Shown: in pieces, positions 54,740 to 64,000 of the stretch | How positions within the stretch are numbered: the first letter of the stretch is position 1 | Layout of the letters: every line of letters begins with the position of its first letter | From: Symsagittifera roscoffensis | Lineage: Eukaryota > Xenacoelomorpha > Acoela > Convolutidae | Length of the DNA stretch: 64,000 nt | Assembly: GCF_963678635.1 (NCBI RefSeq) | Contig: NC_087064.1 | Coordinates: forward strand, 36,093,716-36,157,715 | Reading direction: 5' to 3' | Notes under the pieces: model-generated | The model's database searches: none | Told to the model about the DNA's origin: nothing | The model's input: the letters and a program-made list of their open reading frames with translations, nothing else | Translations under genes and position numbers: made by a program

Positions 54740-55280
54740 CTAAAAAACTATGATGAAGTTTCGAAGCTTTTTTGGTTTCAATTTAGATGTGCACAAATTT
54801 TGGCCTCCGGCTGAGCAAGATCTCACAGAGTTTATCGAAACTTGGAACAATTTTTGGCCTCCGGTTGAGTGGTCAACCTCCTGTGACCACTCAACACAGC
54901 TGTTACTTTCGGCCAAGTCAGCGATCACTTACGGTTTTAAGTTCAATTAGGCTGTGAATATGTGTCTCAATAGTTGGGTCAGAAGACTCTGGGTAAAGTA
55001 ATTTATCCGAATGATAGATTATTTTCTTATGGTCCTACAGATCTCACAGAGTATATCGAAGCTTGAGCAACTTACCTGGTATGCTTCGTAGCTGCAACAA
55101 GTTTTGGTTGAGACGCAGCAGTAGTAGAACTCCGAATCAGTGGGACAGTTGACGTTCGTGTCACAGCTCTTGGAGCTATGCAAGTAGGCATCCTTGTCAC
55201 AGCACGATCCATTCTCGTAACAACAGAACCTCCCGTCAACACTCTTGCTACAGTCCAACGGACCCGAACACTTCTCACCT
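53915..55280 (-). CDS. Cys-rich single-pass membrane protein with PPxY motifs (3' part of gene)
   Basis: Two exons on the minus strand: 55280-55076 (acceptor tttccag, donor accag|gtaagt) and 54739-53915 (acceptor tttttag; TAA at 53917-53915). They join in phase 0. The first encodes an ectodomain with 12 cysteines, including four CC pairs. The second starts EETDAQLNH, then a membrane helix (AAFTCASFFLIMGVCVCFAC), then a ~235-residue acidic, Ser/Pro-rich tail with PPKY and PPLY about ten residues apart, which are WW-domain ligands. This layout fits the Shisa/WBP1/VOPP1/CYYR1 (STMC6) superfamily of adaptors for NEDD4-type ligases. Assignment to one member is not possible. The 5' exon with the signal peptide was not found. 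Confidence 0.75.
54740..55075 (-). other. Intron with perfect 12-bp hairpin and short direct repeat
   Basis: gttgagtggtca at 54864-54875 and tgaccactcaac at 54884-54895 are perfect inverted repeats with an 8-base loop. agatctcacagagt followed by atcgaa occurs at 54819 and again at 55039. Purpose unknown; splicing of this intron is supported by phase. Confidence 0.55.
55076..55280 (-). CDS. Ectodomain exon of the PPxY membrane protein
   Basis: 205 bases; one base completes the incoming codon (phase 2), then 68 codons. CC pairs at regular spacing imply a disulfide-rich module. Strong splice borders on both sides. Confidence 0.8.
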
Positions 55281-58200
55281 CTGGAAATTTGTGGAATGTA
55301 AAAATTCATGGTTAAAAACGGCAAGAAATTAAAAATTTGCCACGTATTAAAATTTCTGAAGAACAACCACAATATTTTTCAATTTCATTTTGTGTTTGGT
55401 GCTTGCCGTAGATGACCTTGAAATAAAATGGATTTTTGATACTTTGCATCGTTATTGGAGCGCCGCCAAAGACTGACTCAAACTTAGTTTTTAAGTTGGC
55501 CTTGAGCATCAGCAATATCATACATCATACAGAGTTGTCTTCAAATTTGTTACAACTCTGGAGGTCTGATGAGATTCATCAAGAACAAATGGTCCAGAAA
55601 TATTTATTTCAATTTGGCGTAATCGCCGCCGAAAGGAGGGATAATGTCACCACTTGCACAGTTGGTTTTTTTCAGCTATGCGGCCCAAAATTAATACAAA
55701 ATTTTGAATGAGCCAATATGTTTGAAATTGAGCTTCAGATTTCAATCGCATTTGTTAATTTTATTCTATCAGAATCAAGCATTATCTCACTTTCAATTTA
55801 GCAAAACGATGATGAATTTTGGGCTGCGTAATAGAAAAGACGCCCGAAGTTGTATGGGTTTAGTGGTTTTTTGAAGATCGGAGCCTTTTTTGCACCCAAA
55901 AGTTAACCAAATACGGCTAAAAGTATTTTTCTTGCCCTTAAAAGATTTTTGGAGTGCAAAAGTTTGCATACAACGGATATCCAAAACCAGACGTTCTTTT
56001 TGCAGATAAAACGCGTGTATATGCACCTTGAATCCGATTTTCAAGCTGTTCCTTCTCCCTATTTTTGCAGTAATTTTAACTTAGACTATTCTGATTTCGA
56101 GTTTCATTCGTTGCTTCAATGCAACTTAAAGTTGTCGATTAAGATTTGAAAATTTTAGGTTAGTTCAACCAAGCAATATCAACACTTGAAAATTCTTCTA
56201 GTTGGAGTAACATTGATCAACTGCTTCAAATTGTATAAGTTAAAACATGAGTTGGGATACAACTGCTCGTACCTGGGCGAAGCCTTGAATGTATTGACTC
56301 CCCTTAAAAAGTCTAGGGTAGTGTTTGCGGTGAGGAAGACGTTTCAATTTGATGTATTACTTGCTATTTTGACAAATCAGCTTGTCTGAATTCAATTGCA
56401 ATTTATAAGCACTCTCCAAGACTACCCTGGGATTGTCCCTAGACGTTCTAACTATGTAATTCACATATCTTAGAAAAACTTTATCTCCCTTCTCGGACCG
56501 ATCCGTTTTTGTGAATTAAGGCATGTCTTGCAACACCAGACTGTTTCACTCTTCGCGTATTCGGTTTCCGACATAATACCAGAGCAATAGTATAAAATGA
56601 TGCTTAATTTGAAAAACGACTGCTCGTACCTGGGAGAACTCTTGAATACATTGACTGCGCTTAAAAATCGATTTGCCTCATTTCAATTGATATTTAAGGC
56701 CTAATTCTTGGCAATATCAGTGACATTGAACAATTCAAGTTGTCAAAAACGTGCATTTCAAGTATTTCCGTTTTCGGAAACCGTTTTTATGAGTGGAAAT
56801 CAGTACTAAGATAAAATTTGTCCTCGAAAAGAGCAGTTTTAAGTTACTTGATTAGTTTCAGCTTAGTTGACCGAAAAGATATTGCCTACAATTTGGCGTA
56901 AGCCATAGAATTGAGTCTGAACCGCACAGATTCAGTAAAAACGCAAAACTCTCTACAAGCAGTTTGACGCATTTCTTTAAATTCCGAAATGCTCAGAATG
57001 GTAAATTTCAAAGCGTCATGTCCCCAAAAAACACGAACCACAGATGAGATTATATGATTTTTGAACAATATCGACAAAAAGTAAAAGTTAAATTTTTAAT
57101 CATGATTTGTGTTTAATTTTGAGTACAGTATTTACAACTCTATTTGTATCAGAGCAAATTGATAAATGTTGCTCCTGCCTTTTAATGTCCACGAAGTTGT
57201 TTCTCGTTGCTTATTGAACAAAATCCTACTCAGGACAATTTTAAGTGCAAAGTGATATCTTTCGCATCTAGTAATGTATCAATTAGCGCAAATCGCTAGT
57301 CTCAATTCAGTTGGAAAACTTTTTTTTGCAAATTATAATGCACCATATTTATCCCGAATTGGCCTCAATCGCAAAACAACTACAAGAAAATGTTTTCCTT
57401 TTCAACTTTTAGATAAAGGCATGAGTATTTTTCAGGCTCCAAATCCCACCCCGAAAACAATCTTCAAGTTTTGTTTCTTTTTTTGTCGCTTGCTTTCAGT
57501 CGGTTTGCTAAAAATTACTGGAAAAAGTTACGCGATGCTTTTTTGGAATTCGGGGACCAAATGTTTGTGAAGTTACTGCCGGTTGTTTCCAAAAGTATAC
57601 TGCGGTATTTGAGGTTTCAATTGTTTCTAACATCGTCTCATTAAATTGTTCATTGAACCTATCAAATTTGCTTGTGATCAAAAACCAATCTGCAATCAGA
57701 ACCACTGGTTAATCGATTGTAATAATTGGTTTTTTGAAATCAGTGAAATTTTTTGTTGTTGTTTCTAGGCAAAATATATTTTTTTATTTTTCTGTGAGCT
57801 TGCAGAAAGTGTTTTATGAGTGGCTTGCTTTTTATTTTAAGCTGTGCTAATCTACCGAAATCCCCTCAACGTGTGTAATGTAGCTCTCATTAGAAAAAAA
57901 TCCAAAAAACGAGAAGATATTGAAATTATTTTTCTGCATCTACTTAAATTACCTGCCTCAATCGGGACAACAAGACCGGGACAACAAACAATTTCCTTTT
58001 TTGAAAAATTTTACAAAACTAAAGCAACCTACATGCAAACCTAATGTATTGGTGAAAACTCAAAAATGCTCCCAAACTGACATGTTTCAAATTTTTTTAG
58101 TTTCCCGCTATGTACTGCAAATGAGATAAAAAATATTTGTGAAGTTTTCCGTTTCACTGAAATGATATTCACATCTGAAGAGCTCTTTTGTTTTCGAAAT

Positions 58201-61200
58201 ACTAGATTATTAGTTATAAATCAAAAAGTAAGTTGTCAACAGGTTTTTTCATTTTAAATATTGCAATGGAGAGTTTATCTGGATGGATAACAGTAATTTT
58301 TTTGCAACTTAATCAAAAAAAATTTTGTCTATAATTACTTTCATTTTAAATGTTTTGGTAAGTCTATCTCAAATTTCATCCTTGTTACAAAACTCACACA
58401 AAACTCAAATTTTAACCCCATGTTGCCCCAATTTTTATTCAAGTTCAATCAATCATTTCTACCATTTTTTCCGCTAAATATTTAAAGTTAACTAAAAACA
58501 AATGACTTCAAGAATTTTCCAACAACATCCCTGAAATTATCAACTTCGCAGATTTTCGAAATATTTTTGGAAAAAAAAAGATTGAATAGTTTATTCTAGC
58601 ATTATACTGATTGAATTTTGTCATTCTACACTGCGGCAAAGGTGCTCTTCGCGCAAAAAATTGTAAAAAAGCTTAAAAATTGCAAGAAACAATATAAAGA
58701 AATATCCGCCAATGAGATTGGAAGTTCCAATCTACAAATTTAGAATCAAACGTTTTTACGATTGTTTTAGCTGCACTAGTATAACTCCCAACTCCAGCCA
58801 CCAATAAAGCAGATAAGTACGAGTAAACAAAAAAAAATAAACACAATAGATTCTGAAACAAACGCTTTTGTGAGCCCCAAATTATACTTATTAAAATACA
58901 ACGAATTTGCTGCGAGCAGATTACAGCTTGTCCCGACATCATACTTGGTTAAAATAAGATTTAGTAAAAAATGAAGCATACAATAGCACCTTCTGATTAA
59001 CCAACTTAAACTATTTCAACGCTGTTATGATACAAGATACACCATCATAGCCGATCTTAGTTGTTAAATTAAACCAAAATTTGTCAAAAGCATGAAAAAC
59101 CATTATTTATTCGGTCATTGGTTGCTCCGATCAAAATCATAAATTCTAAAAATCTTCAGACGTCTCCACGAAGATGTTTTGTTTACTAAGAGTAGAAAAA
59201 ACACAAAATAAAAACTTCAAAATTATCATTAAACGGTATATCAAAAAATAATAAATTTTCTGCAAAAGTTTTTGCAACTCAATTATCTGTACAATTGAAT
59301 GAATAAATTTCAAGTCAAATCAAACATCAAGGGATAATCATCTGCTAAGTACGCGCTGTGTGAACTACGTCGACAAATATACGCAGAAAAAACAATCTTT
59401 TCAAGTTATCATTTATATCAACTCCTTGTCGGATTAGACGCAAAACTTAAACTGATTATGAGGCAAGCCATCAAATAAATCACTGACTCTGTAAGACAAG
59501 TTTATGACCTGGGAAGTACATAATCCGATTAGCCCTGCTAATGGTAAGCGTTACTACGTAGAAGCTCACTTCGGGATAAATTTATTTGCGAGGGAAAAAC
59601 TGCACAAAGTTATGATTTCTTTTCACTTTTTCGGGAGCAAAAACAATTATATTTTACACAGAGGCGAGGCTGAGCTTCGCACTACTTGTGATACAAACCA
59701 AGAAAGCCACCAAATCAGAAACATCCGAAAGTATCGAAAAAGCTAGATCTATCAAAAAAAGGTTTTTTTTTCAAATAAAAATTATGCAAGACAATGGAAT
59801 GTGACCTATCATCAGAAAAAAAACTTACCAAACATTAACAAAGCCAAAAAGTATCTCGGCAGTAACCCTTTAACGCGAAAAAAAATCAACAAGACTTAAG
59901 TTAGTAATTCCCTCTGGCCCTCAAAACACAGACAGGCACGCACATGTTTTTTGCTCGCCGAAAGACGCAATATGGCCATTAAACCAATATAATATAGGCC
60001 AAAATCTATCAAGCCGAAAGAAAAGGAAAAAACAGAAAGCCGAAAAAAACGTTTCCATTAAACTTGAACTAGATAATGTATTGAGATTTTAGCCTTTTCA
60101 GTAATTTAGAGGTGAGCATGAAATATTTGTTTTCCTTGAAACGAATCAAAATTAAGTCAGTGAGCCGATAAAAAATATTTAAAAATGTAATATATATAAA
60201 ATATATAAGAAAAAATTATTTGAAATTGGGCTATAATGTTTTTTGAATAGTTTCAAGTAGAATTTGGACCAGCAAGCAAATCAAAAAATTAAACCTGCTC
60301 GTCAAACCAATGAATCCAATCGACGAAACCAGTAACCTTCACTTTTCTCATTCTAACAAAGCACATAGCTTCTAAATTATTCTTGATTCCGTATTACGTT
60401 TGACAACTTCTTTATCGCGCATCCTATTTGATAACTCCTCTTCGTCATTTATTAGTAATTTAATGATCAACCTTTTCATGCATTTAGCTCATACACAAAT
60501 TGCATGTAGATGTTATCCAGGGGTACAATAGCGGTTCTCCGAGAAGAGCTGAACAGCTGGTTTGTTGGTCATTTCCTTCGAGGAAAAATTTTATCAACTT
60601 AACTATTCGCTTGGGTATTGGCGTTGATGAACTTATCTCCGACCTTCGTTAGCTTACTGCGCTCAGAAGAATACAAATTAAAACAAGGATGGTCGGTTAC
60701 TGTACATGTGCAAGTAGCACAGAATGTGCCGACCATAGTCTTCCAAAAACACCTAAAAAATTTTTTCAAATTAGTGAAGTTTTTTCTGCGTGGTGTGATA
60801 AAAAGGATTTGACGTCAATCTATAATTTAGGTATATTCGACAGTCATGCTAATGGCGCTAAAATACTCCAAAAACTAATTTAACTAGCTTAAAACTAAGT
60901 TTTCAGGGCTTAAATTAAGCAGAACTAAGCTGTAGTAAGCCTGCTTGCTCGCTTTATTCGCTCAAAATTGAAAAAATCAAAAATTTTAAACCAGTTTTTC
61001 TCGATACCGAGGAAACTTTTTGAAAATTTTTGATGTTCCAATCAAGACTGAAGGGCTTCAATTTGGTATATCTCCCAAACCAGTCCGATGATTATTTGTA
61101 GTACCTGATTTTGCGTGGAAAACAAAAAAACTAAAACACATCCGAATACAAAGTTCATCTACATTTTTCACATAGTCGGGGAGCAACTATCAAAAAATTG

Positions 61201-61601
61201 TTCCAAAAATGTGAATTATCACTGAGATGCACAAACTTCAAATCATTATATAATACATCATAGATGATCTACATCTATGTAATGATAAACTAAACTATCT
61301 AATTCTAACGTGATCTATACCTTGGATAGATAGATCCAATAAATTGCAAATAAAACACAAAGGCACAATTCGATTAGATTAAGTAAGCGACCGTATGAGT
61401 TCAAGGCACTGTCGATTAGCACGGTTGAGTTAGATAAAAGACACCTGGATCGAAATCATAGGCACAGTAGTGAGGATTCTATAACTTAAACAGTCGATCT
61501 TTTCGAATGTAATACCATTAAATAATTCATGTTTTTCTCTTCAAATTTGAGTAGTATGACCAAGAATCTCTTGGATAATCTTAGCAGTTTTCTATTGGGG
61601 A
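55281..61601. other. AT-rich region between two minus-strand genes
   Basis: Should contain the upstream intron(s) and first exon of the PPxY membrane-protein gene, but I could not identify a signal-peptide exon. Short ORFs here have the composition of the surrounding AT-rich DNA. A reverse copy of the dispersed gcaagtggtgc repeat lies at 59655-59700. Confidence 0.4.
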
Positions 61602-61889
61602 TTATAGATGATTTACTACCATCGATAGTTTTTTGCACAAAGCGTCCAACTCGTTGAACGCAGTTTGTCCGTTATTCGCTCCTCCTCCATTCTGCTGTGC
61701 ATTTCTGATCTTGATTAGAGTATTGAGCGAGTTCTGGATGTGCTGTTTGACCATGTCCATCTTCTGTCCATTTGGAGAGTTAATGCTGCTAGTATTGATT
61801 AAAAGAGCCTTCGTCTTCTGTTCTAGAAGTTCCATTTGTCCAGTCTGTTGAGCTAACTGGATCTTCAATTCAGCGTTGATCGCATTTGC
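61602..61889 (-). CDS. ANKS3: Last exon: coiled-coil C-terminus
   Basis: 96 codons with stop: heptad-like Leu/Ile/Gln pattern, a short Asn/Gly-rich break, and a final helical segment ending VVNHL. Confidence 0.8.
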   Translation of the reverse strand, partial: ANAINAELKIQLAQQTGQMELLEQKTKALLINTSSINSPNGQKMDMVKQHIQNSLNTLIKIRNAQQNGGGANNGQTAFNELDALCKKLSMVVNHL

Positions 61890-62658
61890 CTGAAACACCA
61901 GGTAATTTGACCCATGTCGGCCAAACAAATAGTTAATTCTCGGCGAAGGTTGAAAAGTAAGATTTCGAAAATTCATAGTTTTTAGCGTAAAAAAACTAAT
62001 GGAAAATTTTCTAAGTTTTTTTAAAAACTTTCGGGTTGCACAAAATGGTAGCACAATGGTAGACTTACCTGACTGAGTTGTCTGTTAGAATCGTCAAGGT
62101 CTGCGATGAGTTTGTTCACATATGCTTGCTCCACTACCGATGAGAGAGTGAGAGGAACGTTGTGCAGGTGTCTACCAATGGCAGCTGTCATCTTTTTACG
62201 AGGACCTAGCAGACTGAATCAAACACAAATTAAACATACATATTATGAAAATTAAAAAAAAAACATAGAAGAACAATAAAAGCACGAACAATTGCTGGTG
62301 AAATTAAATTATATAATTAAATCTAATTACATAATTTCGCTTATTAAATCTCTGTGAATATTTTCTTTGTCGTTGACCATCTGAAATCAATCCACAATAA
62401 ACATACTTGATTCCGATCTCTTTTAAATCCTGGTCGGTCATTGTATAGAACACGCCGATATCCACATCCTGTGCCTGGAACTTGGACAGCCATTTGGAGC
62501 ACTGTATCTGGTCCAGCAGTTCTGACAACGACTGGGGAACGACTGGCTTCTGACTGACCGACTGTTGACCCTGGCCTACATGGTTTGGTTGGTACTGACT
62601 GATTGGCGGGTTGGATCCATTGGGTACCATGATGTGTCTATTAGCTCCTGAGACATTC
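61602..62658 (-). CDS. ANKS3: ANKS3-like SAM / coiled-coil protein, last three exons
   Basis: Minus-strand exons 62658-62407 (acceptor attgcag, donor tcaa|gtatgt), 62213-62069 (acceptor gattcag, donor cag|gtaagt) and 61889-61602 (acceptor gtttcag; TAA at 61604-61602), all phases consistent. They encode a Gln/Pro/Ser-rich lead, a SAM domain (SLSELLDQIQCSKWLSKF, then TDQDLKEIGI, completed by LLGPRKKMTAAI in the next exon), then VEQAYVNKLIADLDDSNRQL and a Gln-rich coiled coil to the C-terminus. SAM followed directly by this coiled coil matches the C-terminal half of ANKS3, a ciliary/centrosomal scaffold partner in animals. The ankyrin repeats would lie on exons above 62658 or beyond the window. 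Another SAM protein cannot be excluded. Confidence 0.75.
62069..62213 (-). CDS. ANKS3: Exon: SAM C-terminus and start of coiled coil
   Basis: 145 bases: one base completing a codon and 48 codons. Ends in phase 0 at a strong gtaagt donor. Confidence 0.8.
62407..62658 (-). CDS. ANKS3: Exon: linker and SAM N-terminus
   Basis: 252 bases, phase 1 residual in at the 5' end and two residual bases at the 3' end. Most of the SAM fold is here. Confidence 0.8.
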
Positions 62659-64000
62659 CTGCAATAAGTATACATATATCATCTCCGCTTATTTGTTTCA
62701 AAACGTCTGAAAAGAATTGAGAAACGAAAACAGCTCAAAAGTTAGTAAATTTTCTAGAGAGATGTTAACAATCTCAGTTGACGATCTCAGTTGTTAAGTT
62801 AGTGGAAGACTTAAATCAGATTCTTTGTTCATCAGATGTATTATGTTGATAATCACAATTCGTACTCGTGTTCGACTTCGCCTGTCACTTCAATAGCGAT
62901 CTCAGGCAAATTTGCTGCCGCCGTGAAAGATGCCTCCGAGTGTTCACACGTATGAGAAGTTCTTGGAGTTTGACGTTGTTGCTGCAAATAATCTTTCCAC
63001 TCTTTATGGAGCGAAGGATTCAATTGCAAGCTAAACCAATTGCAGAGAGCTCATAACCATTTGTAAAAACAATACTCAGAAATATATTCATTATTTCTAA
63101 TCAACTAACTATTTCTAATCAATCACAAACACGGAACATCAAAAGAATAGCAAAAAGCTTTGAAATGAAAAAAAAGTAAATAAGCTCTTAAAAAATTAAA
63201 TAATAAGCCGACTGCAAAAACGCGTAGCTCCTGATTATGAATCAATACCTTCCTGCCTGAGCCAACTCTTCAAGCAGCCAGATCATCTAATAAAACATCT
63301 CAGGTACTCTAATAAACCGAATAAAACACATGCTACTAAATCACTCGCCAATCAAATTTAGCATAGCAGAATTTTGTGCGAGTTATAAAATCGGAAAAAT
63401 TGGAATTGTTTTCTAACAAGCATTTATATGAAAAATATACCAGATTTTATAATTTAAACACTGAGGCGAAGCTGAACTTCGTAAACACAAGCGAGAAAGC
63501 GGAAAAAGATCAGGAGCTTTAAAATGAACAAAACTCTGAATGTATAATTTGGAATGTAATAAACTGAAGGCAACCACACTAACGTTGCATGTAATAAATT
63601 AAATTGTATTAAACCACATTGCGAATAAATTATGCATTTCAGCGAAGTAAATCAAGTTGTAAACTTTCTGCAAAGGGATTCAAATTATTATACTGTTGTA
63701 TGAAACAAATAGCTTTTTCAGTTCAATTGTTGAAATGAAAAAGCATCAACTGTGTTAGCCCATTAATAATCAACAGTCAAAGCACTTGCCAATATACTGC
63801 TGATACAGCCAACCGTTTGAAAAGTGCCACTAAAAGTAGCACTTTCATTTTAGCACTTTCAGCTACCTAGTTTGGAAAAAAAAATGCATCGTTCTATCAC
63901 ACTACGCTACGCACGTGTAAAAAATGAGTTAAATAATTAAAGTAAAAAAATTGAATGAACACAGAGATGAAGCAGTGCTTCGCAAACACTTGCGAGAACA
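62659..64000. other. Right end of window, AT-rich
   Basis: A GC-richer, minus-strand open stretch of about 65 codons (63049-62853, no ATG, ending in TGA) might be an exon of another transcript or a remnant; it does not continue the SAM gene in phase. Reverse copies of the dispersed gcaagtggtgc repeat lie at 63457-63500 and 63960-64000. No ankyrin-repeat exon was seen. Confidence 0.35.

Noticed and set aside
55436-55711. 91-aa plus ORF upstream of the PPxY gene
   Set aside because: AT-rich composition typical of chance ORFs, opposite strand to the gene, no motif.
59504-59746. 80-aa plus ORF
   Set aside because: Runs through the reverse copy of the dispersed gcaagtggtgc repeat; no protein-like features.
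61633-61851. 72-aa plus ORF
   Set aside because: Antisense shadow of the coiled-coil exon of the SAM-domain gene.

Overview
This is a 64 kb stretch of an AT-rich invertebrate animal genome. The evidence is GT-AG introns, a split EML (microtubule-associated) gene, a split SAM-domain gene of ANKS3 type, a Ty3/gypsy-class element with an env-like gene, an RTE-type LINE and many tRNA-derived SINE heads. I cannot place the species or phylum from sequence alone.

Layout. Positions 1-7220 are layered duplications. A ~1.2 kb unit occurs at 1-1187 (A) and 5553-6735 (B), with a partial third copy (C) from 6738. Between A and B lie three ~1.52 kb units (1191, 2710, 4238), each carrying decaying copies of an unknown small reading frame. 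Copy C is split by a complete 11.8 kb LTR retrotransposon (7221-19044). That element has 390-bp LTRs in which I found no difference, a 5-bp target duplication (ATCTT), gag, a -1 frameshift site, pol and an env-like ORF. Its pol ends in a TARG1-like macrodomain, and seven near-identical 170-bp repeats lie between pol and env. Positions 19045-20835 continue copy C and then hold duplicated SINE-containing DNA.

Positions 23153-35018 (+) carry an EML-family gene: coiled coil, basic linker, HELP motif and WD40 propellers in ten exons whose phases all agree (802 codons plus stop). A 436-bp copy of its last-exon tail sits at 37484-37919, inside a decayed minus-strand reading frame (37264-38600). Positions 41321-44478 hold an RTE-type LINE with an intact APE endonuclease/RT ORF, flanked by inverted repeats and starting with a long hairpin. 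About 44.6-52.7 kb is gene-poor and AT-rich, with dispersed and tandem repeats, followed by a probable inverted-repeat (MITE-like) element near 52.7-53.06 kb. Two minus-strand host genes close the window: the last two exons of a Cys-rich single-pass membrane protein with PPxY motifs (53915-55280), and the last three exons of an ANKS3-like SAM/coiled-coil protein (61602-62658). Their 5' exons were not found.

The most unusual item is the LTR element. It joins a deMARylating-type macrodomain to the end of Pol, has a repeat array just before env, has an Env ORF that opens at a fusion-peptide-like stretch (implying splicing), and has His in place of the first RNase H aspartate. It looks recently inserted. 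Everything here was read by eye; no database search or alignment program was run.
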